A DNA stretch of 64,000 nucleotides from Methanolacinia petrolearia DSM 11571 (GTDB taxonomy: Archaea > Halobacteriota > Methanomicrobia > Methanomicrobiales > Methanomicrobiaceae), in NCBI RefSeq assembly GCF_000147875.1, contig NC_014507.1, forward strand, positions 1,612,001-1,676,000, written 5' to 3'. Numbering within the stretch: the stretch's first letter is position 1; each line of letters begins with the position of its first letter. Positions 1-9,474 of this stretch are shown here, piece after piece. Under the pieces are notes generated by a model. The model did not search any database. It saw only the letters and a program-made list of their open reading frames with translations, and was not told the origin of the DNA. Made by a program: the position numbers and the translations under genes.

Positions 1-2452
1 TGACGTAAACAGCAATCTGGTCCAAACTACTAATGCAATGGGATATGTTACGACTTTTACGTACGACCAGTACGGACAGGTGACAAATACACAGGATGCC
101 AACGGACATGCTACCACCAATAGTTATGACAATTATGGTAACCTGATTGCCCTTACCGATGCCGCCGGCAATACGGAAACATACTCTTATGATCTTGTGG
201 GACGTCAGGTTAGTGCAACCGATGCCAAAGGCAAGACCAGTACACTCATTTATGATGCACTCGACCGGCTTCTGAGTATTACCGATCCGCTAGGCCATAG
301 CACGGCTTACAGCTATGATGGTGTAGGAAACCGGATCAGCTGTACCGATGCCATGGGAAGAACGACATTTTACACTTATGATTCCCTCAACCTGCTCACA
401 CAGGTCACCGATCCACTGGGAGGGACAGCAAGTTACGCCTATGACACGGTGGAAAATCTCGTTTCCATGACCGACGCGAACGGCCACACGACCCAGTACT
501 CTTACGATCAGGTGAACCGCCTGACCGCCATTACCGATCCCCTTGGATATATCACAGGTTACAGCTACGACGCAGTCGGCAATAAGGTCAGTTCCACGGA
601 CAATAACGGGGATACGACCCATCTCACGTATGATTCGTTAGACCGAATCACAGGAATATCGTACCACGACCAGACATCGGCGAGTTACACCTATGACGCT
701 GTAGGCAACCGGCTGACGATGACCGACAGTTCCGGGACGACGAGTTACGCATATGACGGGCTTAACCGGCTGACAGGCGTTACAGGTTCAGGCGGTCAGT
801 TTGTACAATACGGTTATGACCCGGTCGGCAACAGGATCCAAACCACTTATCCCGATGGCCGGACGGTTTCGTACGGATATGATAATGTTAACAGGCTGAA
901 CGGCGTGACCGACTGGACTGGCAGCATTACCAGCTATGGCTACGATGCGAACAGTAACCTGGTGGACATGACTTATCCCAACGGGAGAGAGACGGAATAC
1001 ACGTATGATGACGCTAACAGGCTGACTAATATGATCAATACGGATGGAGAGGATGTAGTCTCGAGTCACGCGTATACGCTTGATGCAGTAGGGAACCACC
1101 TCCAGGTCACGGAAAGCGGGCTGAACGTTGCATTCGGGTTGAACGTTGCAACTACCACATACGAGTATGATGTACTGAACCGCCTGGACACGGTGACGTC
1201 CCCGGGTACAACGGTGACCTACACGTACGATTCCAGTGGAAACCGGCTGAGTATGGCCACAACTGCCGGGAACGTGAGGTCGACAGTTGCCTACACTTAT
1301 GATGCAGGTGACCGGCTGCTTAGTGCAGGGGGAACCACCTATACCTATGACAACAATGGCAACCGGATTCAGAAAAATGAACTAAACGGGACAACATTGT
1401 ACGGGTATGATGATGCCGGCAGACTGGCCGGCGTATCACTGCCGGGAGGTACCTCAGTTGAATTTGCATATGACGGAGACGGCAACCGTCTCAGCAAATC
1501 CGTCGACAGCGCCAATACGACATGGTATGTATGGGATGTCAATGGCGGCCTGCCGCAGGTTCTTACCGAAACGGACGGAGAGGGTACATCTCTTTCCCTC
1601 TATGGCCTGCAACGGATCTCCATGACCAATTCGTCGGGAGAACAGATCTATTACCAGTACGACGGACTGGGAAGCGTACGCGGTCTGAGCGACGGCAGCG
1701 GAAACACTGTTGCCGGGTATTCTTACGATGCCTTCGGCGAGCCGGATTTTATAACGGGTCAGGAGTATAACGATTTCCTTTTCACCGGGGAGCAGACGGA
1801 TTCCGAAACCGGATTGATCTATCTCAGGGCAAGGTATTATGATCCGGAAACCGGGCGGTTTATTTCAAAGGACCCGTTTACCGGGTTTGCTACCAACACC
1901 CAGAGTCTGAACAGGTACACGTACGTCCAGAATAATCCTGTCCGGTTTACCGATCCGAGCGGGAAAGTGCTCTGGTGGGTCCCGGGTGTTGCTGGCGCTG
2001 CTATTAATGATGCATGGTATATAGGAGAGGTGATCGGGACCTATGCGGCAACTGGTGAAAACACTTTTAGTTTGTGCACGTTAGCAGGTCGTACAGCAGG
2101 AGGATTTGCCGGTGGAACTATGGCCGCATACGCAGCGGGATCATTAAACCCCGTTGCTGCTGGTGCTGCATGGAGTGCAGCTGAGTATAGTGTTGATACT
2201 TATACACAAGGCATGCTTTCTTCAATAGGAGTTCCGGGAAGTACAGAAGAATTCTCTTGGGAAGGTCTTGCAGTTTCTACCGGGAGTGGTGCAATTTCAG
2301 GAGGATTTGGGAAGAAAATATTTTCTCCAAACGTGGGAAGAAATCCAAAATATTTAATCACGGCGTTGACCGGAAAACAAATGCAGAAGGAAATGCGAAA
2401 AAGTCGCTTTGGAAACATCGTTAATGCTGGCCTTGCAAATGGTGTAAAGTAA
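1..2452 (+). CDS. Rhs/YD-repeat protein, 3' part (5' end outside window)
   Basis: The reading frame is open from base 2, with no start at the edge, so the gene begins upstream of the window. About 600 residues consist of YD repeats (YDxxGN/YDxxNRL, 20-21 residue period), which in this family form a large beta-barrel shell. The Rhs core motif follows (GLIYLRARYYDPETGRF, then NRYTYVQNNPVRFTDPSG). After it comes a unique tail of about 160 residues, rich in Gly/Ala with a possible membrane-inserting stretch and ending in a basic segment. In Rhs and polymorphic-toxin proteins the region after the core is the exchangeable effector domain. I do not recognise this tail. The DNA from about 2040 onward looks more AT-rich than the repeat body. 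Toxin function is inferred from architecture only; a surface or adhesion role is the alternative. Confidence 0.9.
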   Translation, partial: DVNSNLVQTTNAMGYVTTFTYDQYGQVTNTQDANGHATTNSYDNYGNLIALTDAAGNTETYSYDLVGRQVSATDAKGKTSTLIYDALDRLLSITDPLGHSTAYSYDGVGNRISCTDAMGRTTFYTYDSLNLLTQVTDPLGGTASYAYDTVENLVSMTDANGHTTQYSYDQVNRLTAITDPLGYITGYSYDAVGNKVSSTDNNGDTTHLTYDSLDRITGISYHDQTSASYTYDAVGNRLTMTDSSGTTSYAYDGLNRLTGVTGSGGQFVQYGYDPVGNRIQTTYPDGRTVSYGYDNVNRLNGVTDWTGSITSYGYDANSNLVDMTYPNGRETEYTYDDANRLTNMINTDGEDVVSSHAYTLDAVGNHLQVTESGLNVAFGLNVATTTYEYDVLNRLDTVTSPGTTVTYTYDSSGNRLSMATTAGNVRSTVAYTYDAGDRLLSAGGTTYTYDNNGNRIQKNELNGTTLYGYDDAGRLAGVSLPGGTSVEFAYDGDGNRLSKSVDSANTTWYVWDVNGGLPQVLTETDGEGTSLSLYGLQRISMTNSSGEQIYYQYDGLGSVRGLSDGSGNTVAGYSYDAFGEPDFITGQEYNDFLFTGEQTDSETGLIYLRARYYDPETGRFISKDPFTGFATNTQSLNRYTYVQNNPVRFTDPSGKVLWWVPGVAGAAINDAWYIGEVIGTYAATGENTFSLCTLAGRTAGGFAGGTMAAYAAGSLNPVAAGAAWSAAEYSVDTYTQGMLSSIGVPGSTEEFSWEGLAVSTGSGAISGGFGKKIFSPNVGRNPKYLITALTGKQMQKEMRKSRFGNIVNAGLANGVK

Positions 2453-2523
2453 TCAGGTTATCGAACGAATCAAATGAAGAGGAACTAAAAACTCAGTATA
2501 ATTTTTATGAGGAGTTGCTGAAA

Positions 2524-3228
2524 ATGATTGAGAGAAAGGAAATATTACGCTATGTATTATTGATTATCTGCGTTTTCGTTCTTTTTGCTATTCCATGGGC
2601 ATCGATTATCGGCATACAAGACCCGGGCCTTATTGAAACAATCAGGTTATTTCAACGTATTGCGGGTGTGGGAATTTTAACGTATATTGTTATAACAATA
2701 ATTTATCAATTCTATCAAAAATCACTGACGCAGGAGATGAAGGAAGAAGAGATCAAGGAGGCTGATCAGGAAGAGACCCGACAATCGCTCTTCAAACCAA
2801 CGATCGGGGTATTAATCTTTTTTATGATATTTACATTCATTCCTGCATTTGATATCATCTATTCCCTGATAAAAAATGAAGTGGATTTTAATCATACTAG
2901 TTGCTCGTTTGTAGTGATTGCAATTTTTATCTTGTTGTGGTATCTAACGCCTGTTTTCATCTTTAAAGAGGATTCGGTGCAGATCAAATCATTCCTCTTT
3001 TACTTCTTTCATATTGACTGGAAAACAGAGATAAAATATGCGGATATTACTGCAGTTAAACCTGCTCCGAAGGGAAAAGTAAGTGAAGAATTCCGCAGGT
3101 ACAGGCTTGAAATATTTATGAATGGAAAAAAGAAGAAAAATGTCCTCACTTTATATAATAGCGATATAGTCGCCAAAATCTATTTGCGGTTCAAGGATAA
3201 ACTGGGGGACAAGGTAAAATTAAAATAA
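2524..3228 (+). CDS. Membrane protein with cytoplasmic PH-like tail, next to Rhs gene
   Basis: A 234-residue protein, started at ATG 2524 because GAGGAG lies 9 bases upstream; an in-frame TTG at 2515 abuts that site and is less likely. It has four hydrophobic helices: near residues 8-28, 38-58, 94-116 and about 125-148. A charged coil rich in Glu and Lys (EEEIKEADQEE) lies between helices 2 and 3. The last 80 residues are soluble, alternate beta-like strands and resemble a bacterial PH-type domain. The gene starts 71 bases after the Rhs stop on the same strand and is similarly AT-rich. That is the position expected of an immunity gene for the Rhs tail, but nothing in the sequence proves it. 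I do not recognise the family. Confidence 0.75.
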   Translation: MIERKEILRYVLLIICVFVLFAIPWASIIGIQDPGLIETIRLFQRIAGVGILTYIVITIIYQFYQKSLTQEMKEEEIKEADQEETRQSLFKPTIGVLIFFMIFTFIPAFDIIYSLIKNEVDFNHTSCSFVVIAIFILLWYLTPVFIFKEDSVQIKSFLFYFFHIDWKTEIKYADITAVKPAPKGKVSEEFRRYRLEIFMNGKKKKNVLTLYNSDIVAKIYLRFKDKLGDKVKLK

Positions 3229-3641
3229 TCTTTCATTTCTCCTTTCCGTCATTTCCAAATCAAGATTAGTTTATCGGATGAATGCAGCGAAAGTGTAGCT
3301 GGAAATGATTTTGAGATAAATGTAATTCTAAAAAATTTCATAAGTCCTGTGTTTCATACTTCTGATTATTTCCTGGACATCTATTATCGGTATATAAGAC
3401 CCGGTTTTACTCGTATGAATCAGAGTTATTATAAATAATTGTTAACGCACTCGACCTTTCCAATCAGTCCGCAATCACAGACAAGGCCTGGAGGATGCTA
3501 TAAGTTCGCCAAGAGGAATCGCTCCATACATAAACCGATGTCAGGAACAAGACTTGGATAAAATATTTTGTGGAAATAGTTTCACGAAGAGAATGCTCCG
3601 TACCTGCATTAAAGAAGCTACATTTTCCAGAGACCAAAACC
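3229..3641. other. Non-coding gap between convergent genes
   Basis: These 413 bases separate the convergent membrane-protein and dGTPase-like genes. A TATA-like string (ggtatataagacc) lies near 3390 but no supported gene follows it. Short reading frames here are AT-rich and carry no recognisable motif. Confidence 0.5.
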
Positions 3642-4835
3642 CTAACCAAAATCCCTGAACTTCCTCTCGGGAAGAACGATCTTCTTGAAGACAGACTCAA
3701 AATAGCTGTTCGTCATTCCGGCGATATAATCGCGGATGATCTCGGGAGGCTTCAGGCTCTCGATATAGCTTCTCTGGAATGCTTCCGAATCTATGAGATC
3801 GCTGTAGATCAAAGACGAACTGTTCTCCGATTCCAGGTCCAAAAGATAATGATCAAATACCGTATCAAACATCAGTTCGAGCTTGTAATCCTGCTCGTGA
3901 AGACGGTGGTTCTCATATATTTTTTTGTAATTGTATTTCTTCAGTTCAAGAACAAGGGAATAAACATCGTCCGAAAAAGCGATACAGTCCGTATCAATGC
4001 TCGTCTCGATAATATCCCTGCAGAAAGAATCGATTACGAGGCCGTTGATATCCCTATATGAGGCATTATTATTCATCAGCTTCCTGAGATCTTCCGGAAG
4101 ATCGTCCAGACTCTCGTCGATAAGCCCTACCTCGATTGCGTCCTGGAGATCTCTGCCGAGATATGCAATCGTATCTGCGAACCTGACGATGCAGCCCTCG
4201 AATGTCGCAGGGGAGGGATCGGACCCTGCCTCGGCGTCCGCCAGTTTTTTATCGAAATGTTCCCAGGAAAAATTCCGTTCAGGAGTGATGCAGCAGTCCG
4301 TCACCTCTCCGTTATGGCATAAAACCGAATCAAGGACCTGGAGGGTCAGGTCGCACTCTTCGAGTTTGTCGAGAAACCTTACGCTCTGGATATTGTGCTT
4401 GAAACCACCGATGCCATGTTTCCTGCAGAGAACGTCAAGATACTTCTCGCCCGTATGGCCGAAGGGAGTGTGTCCGATGTCGTGCCCGAGTGCCGACGCC
4501 TCGATCAGGTCCTCGTTGTAGCCGAGCGCCCTCCCGATCGTCCTTGCGATCTTCGAGACGAGCTGGACATGGATCGAACGGTGGGTGATATGCTCGTTGT
4601 CGATGAAATAGAAGACCTGTGTCTTGTCGATATATCTCGAATAGGCCTTTGAATGGATGATCCGGTCGATATCCCGGAAGAAAGGAGGACGAAGCCACGG
4701 GTCTTCGGGCTTTGAATTTTTTCTCCGTACCGCCTCGCTGTTGAGGCACGCACCCTTCGAATAACTACTGCCGACTGAAGCGCTCCGCTCCTTTATCCTC
4801 TTGATCGTCTCTTTGCTGAGCTGCACAATGATCAT
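3642..4835 (-). CDS. HD-domain dGTPase-like triphosphohydrolase
   Basis: A 397-residue protein of the deoxyguanosinetriphosphate triphosphohydrolase-like HD family, which hydrolyses dNTPs to nucleosides and triphosphate and so influences the dNTP pool. The HD metal-site motifs are clear: H85 in the HITHRSIHV segment, His-Asp at 118-119 in GHDIGHTPFGHTGE, and a later Asp in RFADTIAYLGRD. The family-typical N-terminal RDIDRIIHSKAYSR segment is present. Length is normal for the family. It ends in TAG at 3642. The gene stands alone, with AT-rich DNA upstream. The exact substrate cannot be read from the sequence. Confidence 0.88.
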   Translation of the reverse strand: MIIVQLSKETIKRIKERSASVGSSYSKGACLNSEAVRRKNSKPEDPWLRPPFFRDIDRIIHSKAYSRYIDKTQVFYFIDNEHITHRSIHVQLVSKIARTIGRALGYNEDLIEASALGHDIGHTPFGHTGEKYLDVLCRKHGIGGFKHNIQSVRFLDKLEECDLTLQVLDSVLCHNGEVTDCCITPERNFSWEHFDKKLADAEAGSDPSPATFEGCIVRFADTIAYLGRDLQDAIEVGLIDESLDDLPEDLRKLMNNNASYRDINGLVIDSFCRDIIETSIDTDCIAFSDDVYSLVLELKKYNYKKIYENHRLHEQDYKLELMFDTVFDHYLLDLESENSSSLIYSDLIDSEAFQRSYIESLKPPEIIRDYIAGMTNSYFESVFKKIVLPERKFRDFG

Positions 4836-4942
4836 TTTCGCCTGTATTGTTAAAAAAAGGATGTTTGGTTCGTTCAGGGAAACATAAAATATAATTGGTA
4901 AATTAATTCGAAAATTTCGATTTTCAAAAAAATATTTCAGGA

Positions 4943-6034
4943 TTAAAATTGTATGTCGATGATCTCCCCTGTATGTGCATCGATAATTCCGTAATGCATT
5001 CTCCCGTTAGGTGTAGTGTAAGGAAGCTCCCAGATCAATTTCAACGGACTTGTTACGTACCCGTCTTCTATGTCCATATAATAAGGCACATCAAGCCACT
5101 GGAGATTGGGATAATTATAGTACTGGTAACGCTGGCAGTATTCGACATCCACCTTACTTCCCCCGTTGTTCTCTTTCAGGCGTTCTTCGAGTATCTCCTT
5201 CGCCTCATCGATCGTAATATCCGGTTCCGGCGACAGTGTAGTGATATTGTATAAGGCTTCGGGGTCTCTCCTCGTATCAAAGTAATAATTGACGGTATCA
5301 AGCCTCATATCATAATTTATGCTGCTGTGATCTTCGAAGTAGACCACACCCTCGTAAGTGGTGCAGATATCCAGGTCAAGAAACAGGTCATCGTCATAAT
5401 CGTGTCTGGCTATATAGAACTCATCCTTGTGATCCTCATAATACTTTTCGCCGACCATCTTTCTGTAGAACTCGAGTGCGTGCTCTTCGGCTTCCTCAAC
5501 AGATATAATCGCTTCATCGTCATTATCTCCGCCCCACCCTTCCGGTCCGTAACGTCCGATCGTTTTCCTTTCGGGATCATATACGACAATGACAGTTCTC
5601 GGATCATTCTGGTCGTAATACTTGAAAATTGCTCTTCTTTCCTCCACTTTTGAGAGGTCGAGAACATCTGAAAATACAATAGCGGGCACGATATATCCGC
5701 TATAATATAAGCGTCCCCATGAGACATTATCAAGAGTATTTTCATCCAAATCAGGGAAAAGTCTTATAATTTCCTGCTTGGCCTCTTTCACAAGCGATTC
5801 CTTTTCTTCATCGCTGTAAGGAGGGAGAGGATTCTCGTCCTGGGGCCAGGGCACTTTTATGAAAGAATCTTCCGAAGAAAAAGTTACGAGAGGATTTTGT
5901 TCTCCCGTAGATAGAACAGCCTGCGCTTCCGTAATCCCTGTCTCACATGTATCAAAAGTGTATCCTGATACCGTTAAGACGGTAAGCATGAATACAAATA
6001 AAGCAACGAATTCGATCTTTTTTGATTTTTTCAT
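4943..6034 (-). CDS. Secreted PepSY-like protein, paralogue 1
   Basis: A 363-residue protein with an N-terminal signal or anchor sequence (Lys-rich start, hydrophobic residues about 9-25) and no lipobox Cys. The remainder is acidic and extracytoplasmic. After the signal it carries KVPWPQDENP and PYSDEEK, and at the C-terminus YGIIDAHTGEIIDIQF, a PepSY-like hairpin ending. An internal DITIDEAKEIL segment is the usual PepSY helix. It is a clear paralogue of the gene at 9475-10542, sharing the same blocks in the same order. PepSY domains are often linked to inhibition of peptidases or to lipoprotein handling; no such role is demonstrated here. Its upstream region carries the promoter element shared with three neighbouring units. 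Confidence 0.8.
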   Translation of the reverse strand: MKKSKKIEFVALFVFMLTVLTVSGYTFDTCETGITEAQAVLSTGEQNPLVTFSSEDSFIKVPWPQDENPLPPYSDEEKESLVKEAKQEIIRLFPDLDENTLDNVSWGRLYYSGYIVPAIVFSDVLDLSKVEERRAIFKYYDQNDPRTVIVVYDPERKTIGRYGPEGWGGDNDDEAIISVEEAEEHALEFYRKMVGEKYYEDHKDEFYIARHDYDDDLFLDLDICTTYEGVVYFEDHSSINYDMRLDTVNYYFDTRRDPEALYNITTLSPEPDITIDEAKEILEERLKENNGGSKVDVEYCQRYQYYNYPNLQWLDVPYYMDIEDGYVTSPLKLIWELPYTTPNGRMHYGIIDAHTGEIIDIQF

Positions 6035-6084
6035 TATAGTATCCTCCGGATCTTTGTTGACATTGTTTCAGGGTACTGTCTGTT

Positions 6085-6124
6085 TAATATTATATGTCAT
6101 TTCTATGACAGATTTCGAATTAAA
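6085..6124 (-). promoter_or_regulatory. Shared promoter/operator element, copy 1
   Basis: On the plus strand this reads TTAATATTATATGTCATTT then CTATGACAGATTTCGAAT. It aligns with three other elements at 9403-9450, 10588-10636 and 11274-11326. Read in the minus direction, a GACAAA-type half-site lies just before an AT-rich TATA-like block about 50-60 bases ahead of the gene at 4943-6034. This is the most diverged copy. Confidence 0.55.
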
Positions 6125-6322
6125 TAGCTCAAGGGTGGATAAGAATACCGGTGATCTAAAAGAAATGAACATCATATTTTCGGTCATGACTTTTAGAAGA
6201 TCTTCAGTTGGAGAATTTTAAATCAAAAAAATCAGTAATATTAATTATGTTTTTCTTTGTCATCCGGAAGTTCACATTGCCTCAAAATAATCCGTACCGG
6301 CGTATGCATTTTTCTTCCGGTC

Positions 6323-7306
6323 TCACCTCAGATCAGTCCTCATGAATCTCACATAGGCTATTCCAAAAAAGACAGCAGGATATGCAATCAGGAAAAGGAC
6401 ATAACCCCACATTGAAGCAAGCGTTTCTCCCACTGGAGGCAGAGTTCTGTCAAATTCCAAGGAACCACTATAATCTCTGCTGTGTTGAGGCCATGTTAAA
6501 ACCTTGGATAATTCCCAATAATCCATCCTAATAGAAATATATTCTACAAACTGCATTAACTCATCTTTATTTTTATTATAATCCACGGACATCTGGTACA
6601 ATTCGTTATTATCGAGGCTGTCAATGTATTGATATTCAGTAGAAGGGTCAGATCCCATAATAATCTCTGCCGTGTAGTTTCCGGCCGTATAAACTACACT
6701 CATAAAGAACAGCAATGCCAACAAAGAAAAAACGAGTGACATCCCGCTTGTCTTTGAAAACGTCGATATCATCAGGGACATTATGAATACTCCTGAGAGG
6801 AAGAGGACTGTAAACAGCCAAAACATGAATATATAGCTCAGTTCCGTTACCCCGGGGACGATTGAGTGGACAAGAAGTACTGCAAATGCCAGAACAAAGA
6901 CAATGGTTGTCGTAATTGCCAGTACGATTATGCCGCCCAGGGCCTTCCCGTTGATAACTTCATCCCTGTAAACGGGAACGGATAATATCGCCTTAATCGA
7001 ACCTGATTCACGTTCCTTAGTAATCAGATCGAAACCAAGCGCTACTGCAATAATCGGACCGAAGATTGAGCGACCTCCAATCGCACTCATGATTCCACCG
7101 AATATGTTGACGGTATAAGGCAGGTTGTAAATTGAAGAAGTACCGCTGCTGCAGCTTCTTATTCCCTCCAGATAAGTACCGGTTTCCTTAAGAAAAAATA
7201 TTCCACAGATTGTTAAAAGTAAAAACAGAAGACCGATAAAGCGAAAACTGGTTAAATGATCCTGTGCTTCCTTTATCGCAATGAGTCTGATCCTGTGTAA
7301 ATCCAT
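6323..7306 (-). CDS. ABC-2 type export permease, subunit B
   Basis: A 327-residue integral membrane protein of the ABC-2 (NatB/NosY-like) permease group. It begins with MDLHRIRLIAIKEAQDHL, matching the start of its partner at 7321-8337. Start ATG 7306 is preceded by GGAGGT; a GTG at 7324 overlapping the upstream stop lacks such a site. There is one helix near residues 20-38, a large external loop, the conserved ITKERESGSIKAILSVPVYRDEVINGKALGG block near residues 105-140, then four or five helices and another long external loop. It is the last gene of an ATPase-permease-permease operon. The substrate is unknown. Confidence 0.88.
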   Translation of the reverse strand: MDLHRIRLIAIKEAQDHLTSFRFIGLLFLLLTICGIFFLKETGTYLEGIRSCSSGTSSIYNLPYTVNIFGGIMSAIGGRSIFGPIIAVALGFDLITKERESGSIKAILSVPVYRDEVINGKALGGIIVLAITTTIVFVLAFAVLLVHSIVPGVTELSYIFMFWLFTVLFLSGVFIMSLMISTFSKTSGMSLVFSLLALLFFMSVVYTAGNYTAEIIMGSDPSTEYQYIDSLDNNELYQMSVDYNKNKDELMQFVEYISIRMDYWELSKVLTWPQHSRDYSGSLEFDRTLPPVGETLASMWGYVLFLIAYPAVFFGIAYVRFMRTDLR

Positions 7307-7320
7307 ATTATACCTCCTTT

Positions 7321-8337
7321 TCACCTGAGATCGGACTTCATAAATCTAACATAGGCGGTTCCAAAGAAAATTACCGGCCACATAATAAAAACAATAAGTT
7401 TTACCCATTGATCCTCTATTAAAGTCCAGAATGTAGGTTCTTCGATATCTTGTGCAAGTTCTTTGATGGAGTCAAAGTCCAGACCGTCTTTGTTGATTGC
7501 ATACCCTGAAGGCATCGTAATTGGAAGGGTTATCTGCTGGTATACATATCTTATTGAAAAAGTATTGAAAAAATCGCGAATTCCCATACTATTTCCATTG
7601 TATTCATCCATAGCCTCCTGATACGCAGCGTACTGGGCGGAAGAGGCCATGTCCGGGATATCCTCGGGAGGATTTCCAACCAACAAATAAGTTCCTAATT
7701 CACCTCCACCTGTGGGAATTATAAACAACATGATAAAAACAATTACAAGTGCCAGGATCAACGAACCGCTGCTTGTATTTGTTATCACTGAAGTCATTAA
7801 TGAAACTGTGAATGACGCGATCATGAAGAGGAGGGTTATCAGCCATATCAGGCCGATACCCAGTATCTCGTCTATATCCGGAACAATGCCCAGGATCAGC
7901 ATAACCGCGAAGATGATGATAAATCCGGCTATACTTATCGCATTCAGGGCCATTATACCCCCAATAGCCTTTCCGTTTATCAATTCATCCCTGTAAAGCG
8001 GCTGTGAAAGGATTGTCTTTATCGAACCTCTTTCTCTTTCACCTGAAATGAGATCAAAACCAAGTGCAAGTCCGATAACTATCCCGAGACCATCAACACC
8101 TATGGAACTCACAATATCCGAAAAAACACGCAATGCAGAAGGCTGAAATATTAAAAATTCACCGCTGGCCCCTCCACTTTTGTAGCTCTCAAGCGCATTA
8201 TTGTAGTCATCGACCCCGCTTGCCGTTTCAATAACGAGTACTATGCAGAATATGATCATTATCCAGAACAGCCTTTTGCTGAGGATATGATCGGTAAACT
8301 CTTTTTTTGATATTATCGCAAGCCTTGTTAGATCCAC
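7321..8337 (-). CDS. ABC-2 type export permease, subunit A
   Basis: A 338-residue ABC-2 permease, paralogous to the protein encoded just downstream; the two presumably form a heterodimer. It has an N-terminal helix, an external loop of about 60 residues, the family block SGERERGSIKTILSQPLYRDELINGKAIGG, four helices, a second large external loop and a final helix ending in AYVRFMKSDLR (compare AYVRFMRTDLR in the partner). The start is GTG 8337, only three bases after the ATPase stop, so translation is probably coupled. Paired homologous permeases with one ATPase fit an exporter for peptides, lipids or small toxic compounds, but the sequence does not identify the cargo. Confidence 0.9.
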   Translation of the reverse strand: MDLTRLAIISKKEFTDHILSKRLFWIMIIFCIVLVIETASGVDDYNNALESYKSGGASGEFLIFQPSALRVFSDIVSSIGVDGLGIVIGLALGFDLISGERERGSIKTILSQPLYRDELINGKAIGGIMALNAISIAGFIIIFAVMLILGIVPDIDEILGIGLIWLITLLFMIASFTVSLMTSVITNTSSGSLILALVIVFIMLFIIPTGGGELGTYLLVGNPPEDIPDMASSAQYAAYQEAMDEYNGNSMGIRDFFNTFSIRYVYQQITLPITMPSGYAINKDGLDFDSIKELAQDIEEPTFWTLIEDQWVKLIVFIMWPVIFFGTAYVRFMKSDLR

Positions 8338-8340
8338 TCC

Positions 8341-9264
8341 TTATTCCCTCCTGTAAACCTTAAGGAAGAGATCTTCAAGCCCAGGACGATCGAGATACAT
8401 CTCGGTTATTCCTGAGCAGTGATTCTTTAACTTCTCTGCAAGAATGGGACGTATATCCTTTTCGACCGAGATCTCAATACCATCTTTCGTCCTTTCAATC
8501 TCAAGAATGTCTGGATTTTTAATCGATTCGACCTCGGTATAAAGGTCCGGGTTTATGGATTTGATAACGATCTTCTGCCTTGTGCCACTCTGCCTGATGA
8601 GTTCGTCTTCGACCTCTTCGACAGATCCTTTTGCAACAAGTCTTCCCTGTGAGATTATTCCGAGTGTAGTGCACACTGCCCTAACCTCCGAGAGAATATG
8701 TGAACAAATGAGGACGGTCTTTCCTTCCTGTTCGAGCTCTTTTATAATCTCCCTGTACCTCAGCACCCCTTCCGGGTCCAGGTTCGCGGTCGGTTCGTCG
8801 AGGATCACTACTTTCGGGTCGTTTAAAAGTGCAAGCGCGAGCCCAAGTCTCTGGTTCATTCCTCTTGAATATTCGCCGACTTTCTGAGTGACCCCGTTCA
8901 GCCTGACGCTTTTTAAGAGTCTTTCGATTCTTTCTTCCCTTTCGTTTTTCTCAATCGGGTAGAATTTTCCGAGATAGTCGAGGTTCTCATATCCTGTCAG
9001 GTTCCGGTAAAAGCCGACATCCTCCGGGAGGTAGCCGAGAATTTCCTTCCCTTTAAGAGGATTTAAAGCGACGTTAACTCCGTCTATCGTGCATATGCCG
9101 GATGTAGGTTCGATCATCCCGGTGAGCATCAGGATGGTCGTACTCTTTCCTGCCCCGTTGGGGCCGAGGAAACCGAAGACTTCCCCGTCTCCGACTTCGA
9201 GATTCAGGTTGTCGACCGCGTTTTTTTCGTTATATTCTTTGGTAAGGTTTTCAGTTTTTATCAT
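8341..9264 (-). CDS. ABC exporter ATP-binding protein
   Basis: A 307-residue ABC-2 exporter ATPase. I chose ATG 9264, giving the family-typical start MIKTENLTKEYNEKNAV and preceded by TGGGGA; an upstream in-frame ATG at 9348 adds 28 residues without similarity to the fold. Walker A is GPNGAGKST at residues 34-42. The signature loop is SRGMNQR, and Walker B is VVILDEPTANLDP followed by the SH switch (LICSHIL). The C-terminal 90 residues form the regulatory domain usual in NatA/CcmA-like ATPases. It heads the operon with both permeases. The upstream region carries copy 2 of the shared promoter element. Confidence 0.93.
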   Translation of the reverse strand: MIKTENLTKEYNEKNAVDNLNLEVGDGEVFGFLGPNGAGKSTTILMLTGMIEPTSGICTIDGVNVALNPLKGKEILGYLPEDVGFYRNLTGYENLDYLGKFYPIEKNEREERIERLLKSVRLNGVTQKVGEYSRGMNQRLGLALALLNDPKVVILDEPTANLDPEGVLRYREIIKELEQEGKTVLICSHILSEVRAVCTTLGIISQGRLVAKGSVEEVEDELIRQSGTRQKIVIKSINPDLYTEVESIKNPDILEIERTKDGIEISVEKDIRPILAEKLKNHCSGITEMYLDRPGLEDLFLKVYRRE

Positions 9265-9402
9265 GTATTCCCCATTATTGACTGTATTTTGTTCTCCGGA
9301 GTACTTTGGGAAACCACAATGCTTTCCCTGGATTATTAAAACAGACATCTAATTTGGCTATTTATTACGTTCCTGACTCTGCCTGTTTAAAATTAATATA
9401 TA

Positions 9403-9450
9403 ATTTAATATTATATCCCATTTCTCGGACAAAATACGAATTGATTTATG
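9403..9450 (-). promoter_or_regulatory. Shared promoter/operator element, copy 2
   Basis: On the plus strand: TTATATCCCATTTCTCGGAC followed directly by AAAATACGAATTGATTTATG. The TCGGACAAA core and the following CGAA.TGATTT match copies 1, 3 and 4. Read in the minus direction, the GACAAA half-site lies upstream of an AT-rich TATA-like run (9390-9413), which precedes the ABC ATPase gene by about 130 bases. Confidence 0.65.
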
Positions 9451-9474
9451 GTTCACAAAAAAATTGTTTTTAGA

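Noticed and set aside
290-1099. Open frames on the minus strand within the Rhs gene (290-622 and 788-1099)
   Set aside because: They mirror the YD repeats in antisense, with repetitive composition and no independent start signals or motifs.
4395-4753. Open frames overlapping the dGTPase-like gene on both strands
   Set aside because: The HD protein in the minus frame explains this DNA; the others are Arg/Ser-rich shadows.
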